Positions 18,691 through 26,984 of a stretch of DNA of 64,000 nt are shown here, piece after piece. The notes below the pieces were generated by a model. It worked only from the letters and a program-made list of their open reading frames with translations. It made no database searches and had not been told where the DNA came from. The number at the start of each line of letters is the position of its first letter. Positions within the stretch are counted from its first letter, which is position 1. Origin of the DNA: Ectothiorhodospira shaposhnikovii (GTDB lineage Bacteria; Pseudomonadota; Gammaproteobacteria; Ectothiorhodospirales; Ectothiorhodospiraceae). Made by a program: the position numbers and the translations under genes. The stretch spans positions 1 to 64,000 of the forward strand of contig NZ_NRSM01000019.1 of the NCBI RefSeq assembly GCF_016584105.1, given 5' to 3'.

Positions 18691-20157
18691 ATGTTCAAGA
18701 ATCCCGCTCTTGAGGTTCGGGCCAGGCCCTTTTTTGCATTGATGATAGTGATGTCCGCCGGTCTGGTGATGGGTGCCCATCCCCTGTGGGCAAAGGGTGA
18801 GGGTGAGAATCTGCTTGACCAGGCACAACGGGACTATGTCGCGTCCCGGGGTGTTGTGCGGTATTGCGTGGATCCCGACTGGGCGCCCTTTGAATATATT
18901 GATGCCGGGGGAGCACATCGGGGCATCGGGGCCGATCTGCTCAGACTGGTGGCGGATCGGGTCGGGTTGACCCTTGAGGTCCATCCGACCACAACCTGGG
19001 AGGGGGCCCTGGAGGCATCGCAACGGGGGGACTGCGCATTTCTCAGCCTGCTCAACCGGACGCCGGCCCGTGAATCATGGCTACGCTTTACCGAACCCTT
19101 GCTGATTGATGAAAACGTCATCATCACCCGGGAGGATCACCCCTATGTGGTCAGTCTGGATCGATTCGACGGCGAACGCCTGGCCATTCCTGCCGGTACC
19201 GCGGTGGAGGAGTGGGTGCGTCGCGATTTTCCCCGTCTGCAGCTGATACTCACACAGACCGAAAACGAGGCCTTCCAACTGGTGTCCGACCGCCGGGCGG
19301 ACATGACCATCCGCTCCCTGATCGTGGCTGCCTACACCATCCGCAAGGACGGCTGGTTCAATCTCCGCATCTCCGGTATGCAGGCCGACTACGTCAACCA
19401 CCTGCGCATCGGCGTCCATCTGGATGATCCCCTGTTGCATGCCGTACTCGATGCCGGGGTGCGTAGCATCACTCACAGCGAACGGGAAGCCATCATCAAC
19501 CGGCATATCAATGTGGTCAGGCATGAGGTGGAGGTGATCGAAAAGTCCATCTTCTGGCCGTTGCTGGGTGTGCTGTTGGTGGTACTGCTGACCAGCGGGT
19601 TCTGGATTCTGCGCCAGCGTACCCTGAACCGGCGCCTGAGCCAGCTCAACCTGTTGCTGGAAAAGGCGGCCACCACTGACCCGCTCACGGGTATTCACAA
19701 TCGTGCCCGCCTGATGCTCTGTTTCGAGGAAGACAGCCTGCGTGCCCAGCGTAGCGGACGCCCCTATTCACTGGCGCTGTTCGATATCGATCACTTCAAG
19801 CGCATCAATGATACCTGTGGGCATGTGGTCGGCGACCAGGTGCTCCGGGAGGTGGCCGACCTCATGGCCCGCAAGGGGCGTGGCAGCGATCGCCTTGGCC
19901 GTTGGGGTGGGGAGGAGTTCATGATGCTGTTTCATGACAGCGACGTACAGGCGGCCATGGAGGCGACGGAGCGCATTCGCGCCGATGTGGCGGCGCATGC
20001 CTTCTCCCATGGCGAACAGGTCACCATCAGTGCCGGTGTGGCGCAGTGGCGACCGGGGGAGACCCTGGTGCAACTGATGGAACGGGCGGACAAGGCTCTG
20101 TATCGCGCCAAGGATGAAGGACGGAATCGTGTTTGTCGGGACGCCATCCCTGTCTAG
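18691..20157 (+). CDS. Diguanylate cyclase with periplasmic amino-acid-binding-type sensor
   Basis: A 488-residue membrane protein. A signal/anchor helix (about residues 14-34) leads to a bacterial solute-binding type 3 domain (about 45-270; VVRYCVDPDWAPFEYID, RGIGADLLRLVADRVGL, GDCAFLSLLNRTPAR). A membrane helix follows (about 288-310; FWPLLGVLLVVLLTSGFWIL), then a GGDEF domain with active site GGEEF and inhibitory site RGSD. It should sense an amino acid or similar small molecule in the periplasm and change c-di-GMP levels. It is a single-gene unit, divergent from the chemoreceptor. Confidence 0.9.
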   Translation: MFKNPALEVRARPFFALMIVMSAGLVMGAHPLWAKGEGENLLDQAQRDYVASRGVVRYCVDPDWAPFEYIDAGGAHRGIGADLLRLVADRVGLTLEVHPTTTWEGALEASQRGDCAFLSLLNRTPARESWLRFTEPLLIDENVIITREDHPYVVSLDRFDGERLAIPAGTAVEEWVRRDFPRLQLILTQTENEAFQLVSDRRADMTIRSLIVAAYTIRKDGWFNLRISGMQADYVNHLRIGVHLDDPLLHAVLDAGVRSITHSEREAIINRHINVVRHEVEVIEKSIFWPLLGVLLVVLLTSGFWILRQRTLNRRLSQLNLLLEKAATTDPLTGIHNRARLMLCFEEDSLRAQRSGRPYSLALFDIDHFKRINDTCGHVVGDQVLREVADLMARKGRGSDRLGRWGGEEFMMLFHDSDVQAAMEATERIRADVAAHAFSHGEQVTISAGVAQWRPGETLVQLMERADKALYRAKDEGRNRVCRDAIPV

Positions 20158-20180
20158 CCCATGCCGGCCCGTGGTTTTCA

Positions 20181-20238
20181 ACAGAAAGCGTGGACAATCC
20201 TGTGGATAATGTCGGGATACCTGCCTGAATGCCTTGAA
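20181..20238. repeat. 58-bp intergenic repeat with DnaA-box-like nonamers, copy A
   Basis: The segment matches 26353-26410 base for base at all but about eight of 58 positions up to the shared end GCCTTGAA. It holds CGTGGACAA (20189-20197) and TGTGGATAA (20201-20209). The latter is the exact complement of the consensus DnaA box TTATCCACA. The nonamers start 12 bp apart. The repeat lies downstream of one gene and downstream of the convergent next one, so it is not a promoter of either. Confidence 0.6.
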
Positions 20239-20248
20239 GGACATGGCG

Positions 20249-20289
20249 CCCTGAACGGATTGGTTATTAAATGATCAATCCGTTCAGGG
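20249..20289. terminator. 14-bp inverted repeat between convergent genes
   Basis: CCCTGAACGGATTG (20249-20262) is perfectly repeated in inverse at 20276-20289, with a 13-base AT-rich loop. It sits between the ends of the convergent diguanylate cyclase and SIMPL genes. It probably ends both transcripts, although no T-run follows on either strand. Confidence 0.5.
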
Positions 20290-20311
20290 ACTCAAGCCCG
20301 CAGCGTTCTTT

Positions 20312-21055
20312 TCAGGGTGTTTCAAGCTGGAATGAAATGGTGGTGACTACCCGTATCTTCTTGATTTCAGGCGTATAGTTGTCCAGGTCTTCAATGCTGA
20401 ACAGACCCTGGGTAGCGGTCAGGATGCCGCCCACCCGGCTGCCGGAATCCTGGGCAAACTGCTCGGCCGCGCGTCTGGCATCCCGGGTGGCTTCGGCCAC
20501 CATGTCCGGCTTGACCGCTTCCAGATCCGTGAACAGAAACTGGGGCCGGTGCTCATAGTTCTGGGTCAGGGCAACGCCGGCCGTCACCAGGGCGCCGGTC
20601 TCTCGCATGGCCTGGCTTACCTGGCGGGCATCGTCACTGCGTACCAGCACTACCACGTCCGCTCCGAACCGGTGGGACGGGCGACGTTCCCCGTAGAAGT
20701 TCTGCTCCCGATCGGTGATGGTGGGCGGCACGATCTGTATCTGCTCCCTGTCAAACCCCTGGTTGAGCAGAAAGTCGATGACCTGACCTCGCTGGCTGTC
20801 GATGCTCTGTTGCAGCTCATCCAGTTGCTGCGCCTGGATCTGGAACACCAGGGGCCATAGGACCAGGTTCGCGGGAATTTCCCGTTCCGACAGGCCCCGT
20901 ACCGTCACCTGCCGATGGGCGCTGGTGATCTTGTCGGCGGAGGATGTCATGCCCAGGCGCACCTGGGAGCCCAGCAGGGCCGGCCCCAGGATCAAACCCA
21001 CGCAGGCGAGGGACAGGGCCAGGATGGAAACCAGTAGAAGCGGACGTTCTTTCAT
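20312..21055 (-). CDS. SIMPL-domain (DUF541) envelope protein
   Basis: A 247-residue protein with an N-terminal membrane anchor or signal (LLLVSILALSLACVGLILG) and a SIMPL/DUF541 domain (VTVRGLSEREIPANL, then the helix EATRDARRAAEQFAQDSG and VVTTISFQLETP at the end). Family members are periplasmic, form ring-like oligomers and have been linked to oxidative or envelope stress. It is close to the 'SIMPL domain-containing protein' group with N-terminal TM in gammaproteobacteria. It is a single gene with an AT-rich upstream region (21080-21180) that likely carries its promoter. Confidence 0.8.
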   Translation of the reverse strand: MKERPLLLVSILALSLACVGLILGPALLGSQVRLGMTSSADKITSAHRQVTVRGLSEREIPANLVLWPLVFQIQAQQLDELQQSIDSQRGQVIDFLLNQGFDREQIQIVPPTITDREQNFYGERRPSHRFGADVVVLVRSDDARQVSQAMRETGALVTAGVALTQNYEHRPQFLFTDLEAVKPDMVAEATRDARRAAEQFAQDSGSRVGGILTATQGLFSIEDLDNYTPEIKKIRVVTTISFQLETP

Positions 21056-21268
21056 CGTGTATCTCCTTGAGAAAACCGGAACTCGAGGTAAAAAGTCAGG
21101 CGGATGCAGGCGGATTTTTTTATTTCATAAAACCATATAAAAAAAGATATTTAGAACTTTATAGAACATTCTGTGGTCACAGTATTCCGGTATCAGGTCG
21201 GTATCTTCGCCGTGTGGATCCATCCGCATTAATGCTGGTCCACGCCTTGCACTGAGAGGATCAGGGTC

Positions 21269-21589
21269 ATGCTGTGGTTCGCCATCCTTGTATCGATCGT
21301 GACCATTATGGTGGGTGTGTGGTCCAGTTGTCTCTCGTCCCAGTGGTCACGGGTGTCCTCGGTTGCAACCCCCCGGGATCTCTTCTGGGTACGACTGCTG
21401 GGCGTCTCCTTGACGCTGTTCATTCTGGAGCGGATCTGGCGGGTGGAGCAGGCGGGACTGATTCTGGGAGTCGTGATCTGGTGGCTGGCACTGGGACCGA
21501 TCATCGCCTTCGTTTCGATCTTTGCGGCCATGGGCCTGAGAGAGACGGTGCTCGCCATTCTGAATACGGAACGCCGGGGGGCCCGTTAA
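21269..21589 (+). CDS. Small hypothetical membrane protein
   Basis: A 106-residue protein with about three hydrophobic helices (ILVSIVTIMVGVW; a central LLGVSLTLFILERIW; LILGVVIWWLALGPIIAFVSIFAAMGL). A purine-rich GAGAGGATCAGG lies just before the ATG and supports the start. No conserved motif is recognised. It stands alone, 30 bp from the end of the convergent MerR gene. Confidence 0.55.
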   Translation: MLWFAILVSIVTIMVGVWSSCLSSQWSRVSSVATPRDLFWVRLLGVSLTLFILERIWRVEQAGLILGVVIWWLALGPIIAFVSIFAAMGLRETVLAILNTERRGAR

Positions 21590-21619
21590 TTAATGAACGT
21601 ATGCATTGAGGCGATCCTG

Positions 21620-22087
21620 TCACGAACCGGAGGGGCGGGTGGTTCTGGGGCATCCGGGTCGGCTCGCCCCGGTCATGTCGGTATCGGGGGCGCCGAACAG
21701 GGCCTTGACGACCCTGCAGTCGGCCACACAGCCGTTGCAGGACTGGGATACGAGGCTGCGCAGCTGGCTTGCCATTGACTGCAGGGCGGCAATCCGGTTC
21801 TCGATGTCCTGCAGATGCCGGGATACCAGGGAATCCACCTGACTGCAGTCGTCCCGGGGGCGTTCGGTCATGGCCAGCAGATCCTGAATTGTCTTCAGGC
21901 TCAGGCCGAAATCGCGGCTGTGACGGATGAACCTGAGTCGTTCCAGGCCGGCCCTGGAGTAGTACCGATAGCCGTTGCTGCCCCGCAGGGCGGGTTCCAT
22001 CAGTCCAAGTCGCTCGTAGTGGCGGATGATCTCCGGAGAACACCCGCTCAGGCGGGCCAGCTCGCCAATCTTGATGCGGTCTTTCAT
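21620..22087 (-). CDS. MerR-family metal-responsive regulator
   Basis: A 155-residue cytoplasmic regulator from ATG 22087 (ATG 22093 is an alternative). The N-terminal winged helix reads KIGELARLSGCSPEIIRHYERLGL and YRYYSRAGLERL, typical of MerR. The dimer helix carries DDCSQV (the Cys equivalent to Cys79 of ZntR/CadR) and the C-terminal loop CNGCVADC, together a thiol metal site for Zn, Cd, Pb or a related ion. It diverges from a metal-exporter gene, and a MerR-type operator/promoter lies between the two genes, so it very likely controls that gene. Confidence 0.88.
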   Translation of the reverse strand: MKDRIKIGELARLSGCSPEIIRHYERLGLMEPALRGSNGYRYYSRAGLERLRFIRHSRDFGLSLKTIQDLLAMTERPRDDCSQVDSLVSRHLQDIENRIAALQSMASQLRSLVSQSCNGCVADCRVVKALFGAPDTDMTGASRPGCPRTTRPSGS

Positions 22088-22092
22088 CGGCA

Positions 22093-22123
22093 TTGACCTT
22101 GTCACGTTTACAGGGTTTATCGT
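22093..22123 (+). promoter_or_regulatory. MerR-type operator/promoter of the metal exporter
   Basis: TTGACC at 22093-22098 and TATCGT at 22118-22123 are separated by 19 bp, the overlong spacer that MerR proteins correct by DNA distortion. Inside the spacer lies an imperfect dyad ACCTTG (22096-22101) / CAGGGT (22111-22116). The -35 touches the start of the divergent merR gene, as is common for such pairs. Confidence 0.75.
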
Positions 22124-22206
22124 AGTGAACCACAGGGGTCGGCACAATGCCGACTTCTTACGGAAAGCGGCCCCGTTCGAGGTTGCCGGAAGGTGGAGCA
22201 AGCACT

Positions 22207-23265
22207 ATGAAGGCCTTACAGGAAACCCTGTCCATTGCCTTGGCCGCAGCCCCATGGTTGCTGCTGGGCCTGACCATGGCCGGACTTATCAAGGCCCTGA
22301 TCTCGGAGAAGATGCTCGGTAAGACACTGGGGGGAGGCGGGGTAAAGCGCATCTCCCTGGCGGCGGTGGTGGGGGCTCCGCTACCCCTGTGCTCCTGCGG
22401 CGCCATCCCGACGGCCCTGGCCTTGTACCGGGGAGGCGCGGGACGGGGCCCGGCCACTGCCTTTCTCATCGGCACCCCGGGCGTGGGTGTGGATTCGGTG
22501 GCGGTCACCTATGCCCTGCTGGGGCCTTTCATGGCCGTGGCCCGGGTCCTGGGCACTATCACCACCGCCATTGCCACCGGACTGCTGGTGGCCGCCACCG
22601 GCAAATCACCCGCAAGGGCCGCGGCAGGCAGCGCCAGCTGCCAGGGATCGGGATGCTGTGGCGATGCCCACTCACACCCGCACGAGACAGATCAGGCCCA
22701 CCAACCCCTGGGCCAGCGTCTCAAAGGGGGATTGGCCTTCGCGTTCAATGACGTGTTGGATGATATCGCCGTGTGGTTGGTGATCGGTCTGGTGGCTGCC
22801 GGCATCCTGATTGCCTACGCCCCTCCTGAGACCCTGATGGCCCACGGTAGCGGTCTGCCGGCCATGCTGCTGGCAGCCGTGATCGGCATCCCTTTGTACC
22901 TGTGTGCCACGGCGGCGACGCCGATTGCGGCAGGCATGATCGCCAGCGGCATATCCCCCGGCACGGCACTGGTATTTCTTCTGGCCGGGCCCATCACCAG
23001 TCTGGCGACCCTGGGGGTGTTGCGTCGGGAATTCGGTGGTATGGCCCTGATTCTCTACCTGACGGGCATCCTGGCGACGTCCGTGATCATCGGCCTGCTG
23101 GTGGATGCCTGGGTGCGATGGATGGAACTGGATCTGATCGCCCAGATGGCGGCGGTGCGGGAACTGCTTCCGCCATGGCTGGAATGGCCGTCGCTCATTC
23201 TGCTGCTGATCTTGATGTTGCGTCCCCTGGGTCGTCGGCTGGTGGGTCTGGCACAGGCGCATTAA
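22207..23265 (+). CDS. SO_0444-type Cu/Zn efflux permease (DUF318)
   Basis: A 352-residue polytopic protein. It shows the family's repeated permease motif, first CSCGAIPTALALYRGGAGRGPATAF and GTPGVGVDSVAVTYALLGP, later IPLYLCATAATPIAAGMI and GPITSLATLGVLRREFG. Between the halves is a loop rich in Cys and His (SCQGSGCCGDAHSHPHE), a probable metal-binding site. The start at 22207 has GGTGGAG nine bases upstream. Together with the divergent MerR regulator this makes a two-gene heavy-metal resistance unit. Confidence 0.85.
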   Translation: MKALQETLSIALAAAPWLLLGLTMAGLIKALISEKMLGKTLGGGGVKRISLAAVVGAPLPLCSCGAIPTALALYRGGAGRGPATAFLIGTPGVGVDSVAVTYALLGPFMAVARVLGTITTAIATGLLVAATGKSPARAAAGSASCQGSGCCGDAHSHPHETDQAHQPLGQRLKGGLAFAFNDVLDDIAVWLVIGLVAAGILIAYAPPETLMAHGSGLPAMLLAAVIGIPLYLCATAATPIAAGMIASGISPGTALVFLLAGPITSLATLGVLRREFGGMALILYLTGILATSVIIGLLVDAWVRWMELDLIAQMAAVRELLPPWLEWPSLILLLILMLRPLGRRLVGLAQAH

Positions 23266-23308
23266 CCGGTTACCGATGAAAAACGCTCCTTTCCCGCACA
23301 CTAAGGAA

Positions 23309-23896
23309 TCACCCGCACCCGACCCGGCGTACCTCTGAGGAGGACTGCTGCTGCAGGGCGCGAAGCAGATCCAGCCCCTGTGGCCACGGGCCGAAGCCGG
23401 AGGCCACATTGATGTGCCCGGCGTTGCCGATATTGATGACCGGCATGCTCCATCGTGTGGACCAGGGAAGCAGCTTGGCCATGGGCATCCAGGGATCATT
23501 GGTGCTGGCCACCACAAGGCCGGGAAACTCCAGAGGACGTGACGGCAACCGGGAGGCCAGGCTTTCAGCCGTGTCTGATGGTGCTCGCGTGCCGAAGAGG
23601 GAGAACCGGTCCGGGTCCGCCGGCGCCACCAGCATGACCCCGGCCACCCGGGAGGACAGACGGCTGGCGGCGGTGACCGTCGCCAGGCAACCGAAACTGT
23701 GCGCCACCAGCCAGACCGGTCCTGTCGAACGGGTGATCTCGTCACCCACGGCCTGTGCCCAGCGGGACAGGACCGGGGATTCCCAGTCGATACCGGTGAC
23801 CCGGCGGGCATCCGGAAGCACTGATTCCATCCAGGTTTGCCAGTGTTCGGCTTCACTGCCGTGAAAGCCGGGTACGATCAGCGTGGTGTGGGCCAT
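23309..23896 (-). CDS. RBBP9/YdeN-family serine hydrolase
   Basis: A 195-residue alpha/beta hydrolase of the RBBP9/YdeN type. It begins HTTLIVPGFHGSEAEHWQTWME, has the nucleophile elbow AHSFGCLA, an acid segment near NDPWMP and a late His in GNAGHINVASGFG. These give the Ser-Asp-His triad. The length is normal for the family (about 180-200). The substrate is unknown. A short AT-rich region upstream (23940-24000) probably contains the promoter. Confidence 0.82.
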   Translation of the reverse strand: MAHTTLIVPGFHGSEAEHWQTWMESVLPDARRVTGIDWESPVLSRWAQAVGDEITRSTGPVWLVAHSFGCLATVTAASRLSSRVAGVMLVAPADPDRFSLFGTRAPSDTAESLASRLPSRPLEFPGLVVASTNDPWMPMAKLLPWSTRWSMPVINIGNAGHINVASGFGPWPQGLDLLRALQQQSSSEVRRVGCG

Positions 23897-24110
23897 GACG
23901 ATGCTCCTGAGCGATCCTGGCCCTGACTCTACAGAGATTTATGAATGTCAATAAAGAATTAATTTTTATCTTTTAATTCTATTTTTGAATGTATGAGATC
24001 CCTGATGGAAGGCTGCATTCCGGACGCAGGGACCGGTATGATCGCCCAGTGACAATCACCATCGCATGTCCCCGACCGTGTGGCATGCCCCGGCCGGCAA
24101 ATGAGTGCGG

Positions 24111-25862
24111 ATGATGACAAGGGACTATCGGCTCGAGAAGGCAGGGTGGCCAGGGGGCATGTTCCTGCTGATTCTCCTGCTTCTGGCGCTCTGGCCCAGC
24201 CCATCCCTGGCGGTTGATCCTGGCTGGCCTGAGCCGATCGGGGTGGCCGGACAGGAACGCATCCCCCTGGCACCGCACAGCGCGCTTTACCTGGACACGG
24301 CCCGCCACGTCACGCCGGAGGGCCTGCTGGCCCATGGCAGTCCTGGATTCACCAGGCCTGAAACCCGCTCATTCAACCTCGGCATGGCGCCCGGCGTGCT
24401 CTGGGTGGCCTTTGCGCTGGCTGATCCGGACCCGCGCCCACGGTTGCTGTCCCTGGACAATCCCCTGTTTGAATCGGTGAGTCTGTTTATCATGGGTGAG
24501 GGCGGGGCCTGGAGCCTGGTACCTCGGCATCAGGTCGTGGGCCGGGATGGTCGATTGCGCCCCGCCTGGCGACATACCTTTTACATCGCCGCCGATGGAC
24601 CTGCTCACTATCTGCTTCGGATCGAAACCGGCCAGAACCTGCGTTTTCACGGAGAAATCCAGACCCTGGAGGGGCATTATGCCCAGGCGACCGGTTTCTG
24701 GGTGTTGCAGGGAGCCTATCACGGCATCATCCTGGCCCTGGCGTTGTATAACCTTTTCCTGCTTTTCAGCCTGAGGGATGTCAGCTACGCATGGTACGTG
24801 GCCTTCATTCTCTCTACCGCCGGTTATTTCTTCTTCCAACGAGGGCTTCATCTGGAGCTGTTTCCGGAGGTGGCGACCCAGACCACCCATCTCTTGATGT
24901 TCCTGTCCGTGGCGCTGCTGTCGCTGTTTGCCCTGGAATTCACCCGGCGCTTTCTCGGCACCCGGCGACGGGATCCCGCATGGGATCGGGGGATGCGTCT
25001 GGCCTTGCCGCTGCCCTTGGTCGGGACATTGCTGTATCTCTGGACCGGGCCTGCGGGCAGTGTACTTTTCTTCTCGCTGGCGGTACTCATGATCATGCTG
25101 CTGGTGGTGGGCGCCACCCTGCGCGCGATCCATATTCATCAGTTCCGGCCGGCGATATACCTGCTGCTGGCCTGGGCGGTCATGCTGATCGGGACCTTGC
25201 TTTTCATCCTGGCTGCTCTGGGCGTGTTGCCCAATAATCTGTTCACCTACTATGCCGTCCAGGGGGGATCGGCCCTGGAAACCGTATTGCTGTCACTGGC
25301 CCTGGCGGACCGGATTCGAGGGTTGCAGGCCGAACGGGAAGCCCTGGTGCGCCGGGGCAATCAGCTTGAACGTATCGCCTTGCTGGATGAACTGACCGGT
25401 CTGTATAACCGCCGTCATCTTGAACACAGGTTGCCGGATCTGGTCTCCCAGGCGCAGCGCCTGGGAGACCCCCTGTCGATGGTGATCATCGATGCGGATG
25501 ATTTCAAACAGGTCAATGACAATCATGGTCACCCGGCCGGCGATCAGGTGCTGATCCGCATGGGCCAGACTCTGGCCGATACCGTACGCAGGGGTGATAT
25601 CGTCTGCCGCTATGGTGGAGAAGAGTTCGTTGCCCTGCTGCCGGGGACTGACGAGGCCACGGCGTTGGAAATTGCCGAACGCATGCGCCTGTCGGTGGCC
25701 CGCATGCCCAATCCGTTCAATCGGGAAGGTGGGCCGCAGACCATCAGTATTGGTCTGGCTGCGTTACGACCGGAGGAAACTGCGCAGACCCTGTTTTTGC
25801 GGGCGGATCAGGCACTTTACGCAGCCAAGTCCGGGGGAAAGGATCGCGTGGTGGTGGGATAG
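24111..25862 (+). CDS. 7TM-DISM diguanylate cyclase
   Basis: About 583 residues. A signal peptide (FLLILLLLALWPSPSLA) is followed by a periplasmic 7TMR-DISM extracellular type 2 domain (about 25-195) and seven membrane helices (about 200-400, starting GFWVLQGAYHGIILALALYNLFLLF). A GGDEF domain (about 425-583) has active site GGEEF and inhibitory site RRGD. Family members are thought to sense carbohydrates or peptides outside and signal through c-di-GMP. Two adjacent ATGs (24111, 24114) or GTG 24105 may start it. Confidence 0.9.
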   Translation: MMTRDYRLEKAGWPGGMFLLILLLLALWPSPSLAVDPGWPEPIGVAGQERIPLAPHSALYLDTARHVTPEGLLAHGSPGFTRPETRSFNLGMAPGVLWVAFALADPDPRPRLLSLDNPLFESVSLFIMGEGGAWSLVPRHQVVGRDGRLRPAWRHTFYIAADGPAHYLLRIETGQNLRFHGEIQTLEGHYAQATGFWVLQGAYHGIILALALYNLFLLFSLRDVSYAWYVAFILSTAGYFFFQRGLHLELFPEVATQTTHLLMFLSVALLSLFALEFTRRFLGTRRRDPAWDRGMRLALPLPLVGTLLYLWTGPAGSVLFFSLAVLMIMLLVVGATLRAIHIHQFRPAIYLLLAWAVMLIGTLLFILAALGVLPNNLFTYYAVQGGSALETVLLSLALADRIRGLQAEREALVRRGNQLERIALLDELTGLYNRRHLEHRLPDLVSQAQRLGDPLSMVIIDADDFKQVNDNHGHPAGDQVLIRMGQTLADTVRRGDIVCRYGGEEFVALLPGTDEATALEIAERMRLSVARMPNPFNREGGPQTISIGLAALRPEETAQTLFLRADQALYAAKSGGKDRVVVG

Positions 25863-25887
25863 CCGATTGCAGGGCGCCCGGACCGGA

Positions 25888-26289
25888 TCAGCCAGGAAAT
25901 TCGCCATCCACGTAATACCAGCGCCCGTCGATGCGCAGGAACTGACTGCGCTCATGCAGGCGGTGCCCCTTGCCGCCGACCCGGGAGCGGGCCACGAATT
26001 CCACCTCGCCGCGCTCATCTTCCATGCCACCTCCCGCAGTGCCACGGATGCTCAGACCCAGCCACTGCTGGTGATCATTCAGTTCCAGCTCTTGGGGACG
26101 GTGCTTCGGATGCCAGGTGTTCAGCAGATAGTCCGTGCGCCGCTCCACGAAGGCGGCGTAGCGGGAGCGCATCAGGGCCTGTGCCGTCTGGGGGATGGCA
26201 TCCCCATCCAGAAAAGGACCGCAGCAGCGTGCGCGAATGAGACCTGAACCACAGGGGCAGTGATTCGGGGGCGACCTGTGTTTTGCCAT
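25888..26289 (-). CDS. ychJ: YchJ-family protein with SEC-C zinc motif
   Basis: A 133-residue protein of the UPF0225/YchJ family. The N-terminal CPCGSG and RCCGP form the SEC-C-type zinc site. LMRSRYAAFVERRTDYLLNTWHP and RSQFLRIDGRWYYVDG are typical of the NTF2-like remainder. The function is unknown. It is convergent with the diguanylate cyclase gene and has copy B of the DnaA-box repeat just upstream. Confidence 0.85.
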   Translation of the reverse strand: MAKHRSPPNHCPCGSGLIRARCCGPFLDGDAIPQTAQALMRSRYAAFVERRTDYLLNTWHPKHRPQELELNDHQQWLGLSIRGTAGGGMEDERGEVEFVARSRVGGKGHRLHERSQFLRIDGRWYYVDGEFPG

Positions 26290-26352
26290 GTCGATTCTCC
26301 TGGGGTGGGCATGGTTGGATAATCCGTGCGGCAGAGGGCTGTGAGATTGTCC

Positions 26353-26410
26353 ACAGAAACCGTGGACAATCCTGTGGACAATCTCGGGATACCCGCTTGC
26401 AAGCCTTGAA
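26353..26410. repeat. 58-bp intergenic repeat with DnaA-box-like nonamers, copy B
   Basis: Partner of 20181-20238. It holds CGTGGACAA (26361-26369) and TGTGGACAA (26373-26381), plus an inverted TTGTCCACA directly ahead (26347-26355): three nonamers one or two bases from TTATCCACA within 35 bp. It lies upstream of the ychJ gene (minus) and upstream of the VOC gene (plus). Confidence 0.6.
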
Positions 26411-26553
26411 ATACAGGGTGGCTTTCACTGTGTGGTTAAATTTTAGCCACCCTCCCTGTATGATGGCCATGATTCTTCATGAGGTTCGTGCCCCATGAGC
26501 CATGCCATCACCATTCATTCTTCCAGATCACCACAGAAAATGGAGGCAGCGGT

Positions 26554-26937
26554 ATGAAGCTGGGATACACCATCCTGTACGTGGAAGATGTCCCTCGGAC
26601 GGTCGCCTTCTATAATCAGGCTTTTGGTTTTGACACCCGCTTTCTACACGAAACGGGAGATTTTGCGGAACTTGCCACTGGCACCACCGCCCTGGCATTT
26701 TCATCCCGCCGCCTGATGCAGACCCTGGGCAAGAGCCCGCAGGTCCCTGATCCGGACCATCCATGCTTCGAGATCGCCGTGGTCACCGACGACGTGCAAG
26801 CGGCCCTGGAGCGGGCACTGGCCGCCGGGGCGACTCTCAGGCAGACACCGGAAGAAATGCCCTGGGGCCAGACGGTCGCCTACGTTTCCGACCCGGAAGG
26901 TTTCCTGGTGGAGATCTGTACGCCGGTCAGCGCATGA
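26554..26937 (+). CDS. VOC/glyoxalase-family protein
   Basis: A 127-residue protein with two beta-alpha-beta-beta-beta repeats: MKLGYTILYVEDVPRTVAFYNQAFGF at the start and FEIAVVTDDVQAALERALAAGA, YVSDPEGFLVEIC in the second half. The late Glu and other positions fit a metal-binding vicinal-oxygen-chelate fold. Its substrate (glyoxal adduct, antibiotic or other) cannot be told. ATG 26554 fits the family N terminus and has GGAGGCAG upstream. Confidence 0.85.
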   Translation: MKLGYTILYVEDVPRTVAFYNQAFGFDTRFLHETGDFAELATGTTALAFSSRRLMQTLGKSPQVPDPDHPCFEIAVVTDDVQAALERALAAGATLRQTPEEMPWGQTVAYVSDPEGFLVEICTPVSA

Positions 26938-26984
26938 AAGGGATCTGCGCGATGCATCATCAATAAAAACAGAGCCCACTACTC

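Noticed and set aside
23940-24000. Sigma-70 promoter for the serine hydrolase (TTGACA on the minus strand)
   Set aside because: A TTGACA is present but the best -10 candidate (TAGAGT) is only 14 bases away, too close to be convincing.
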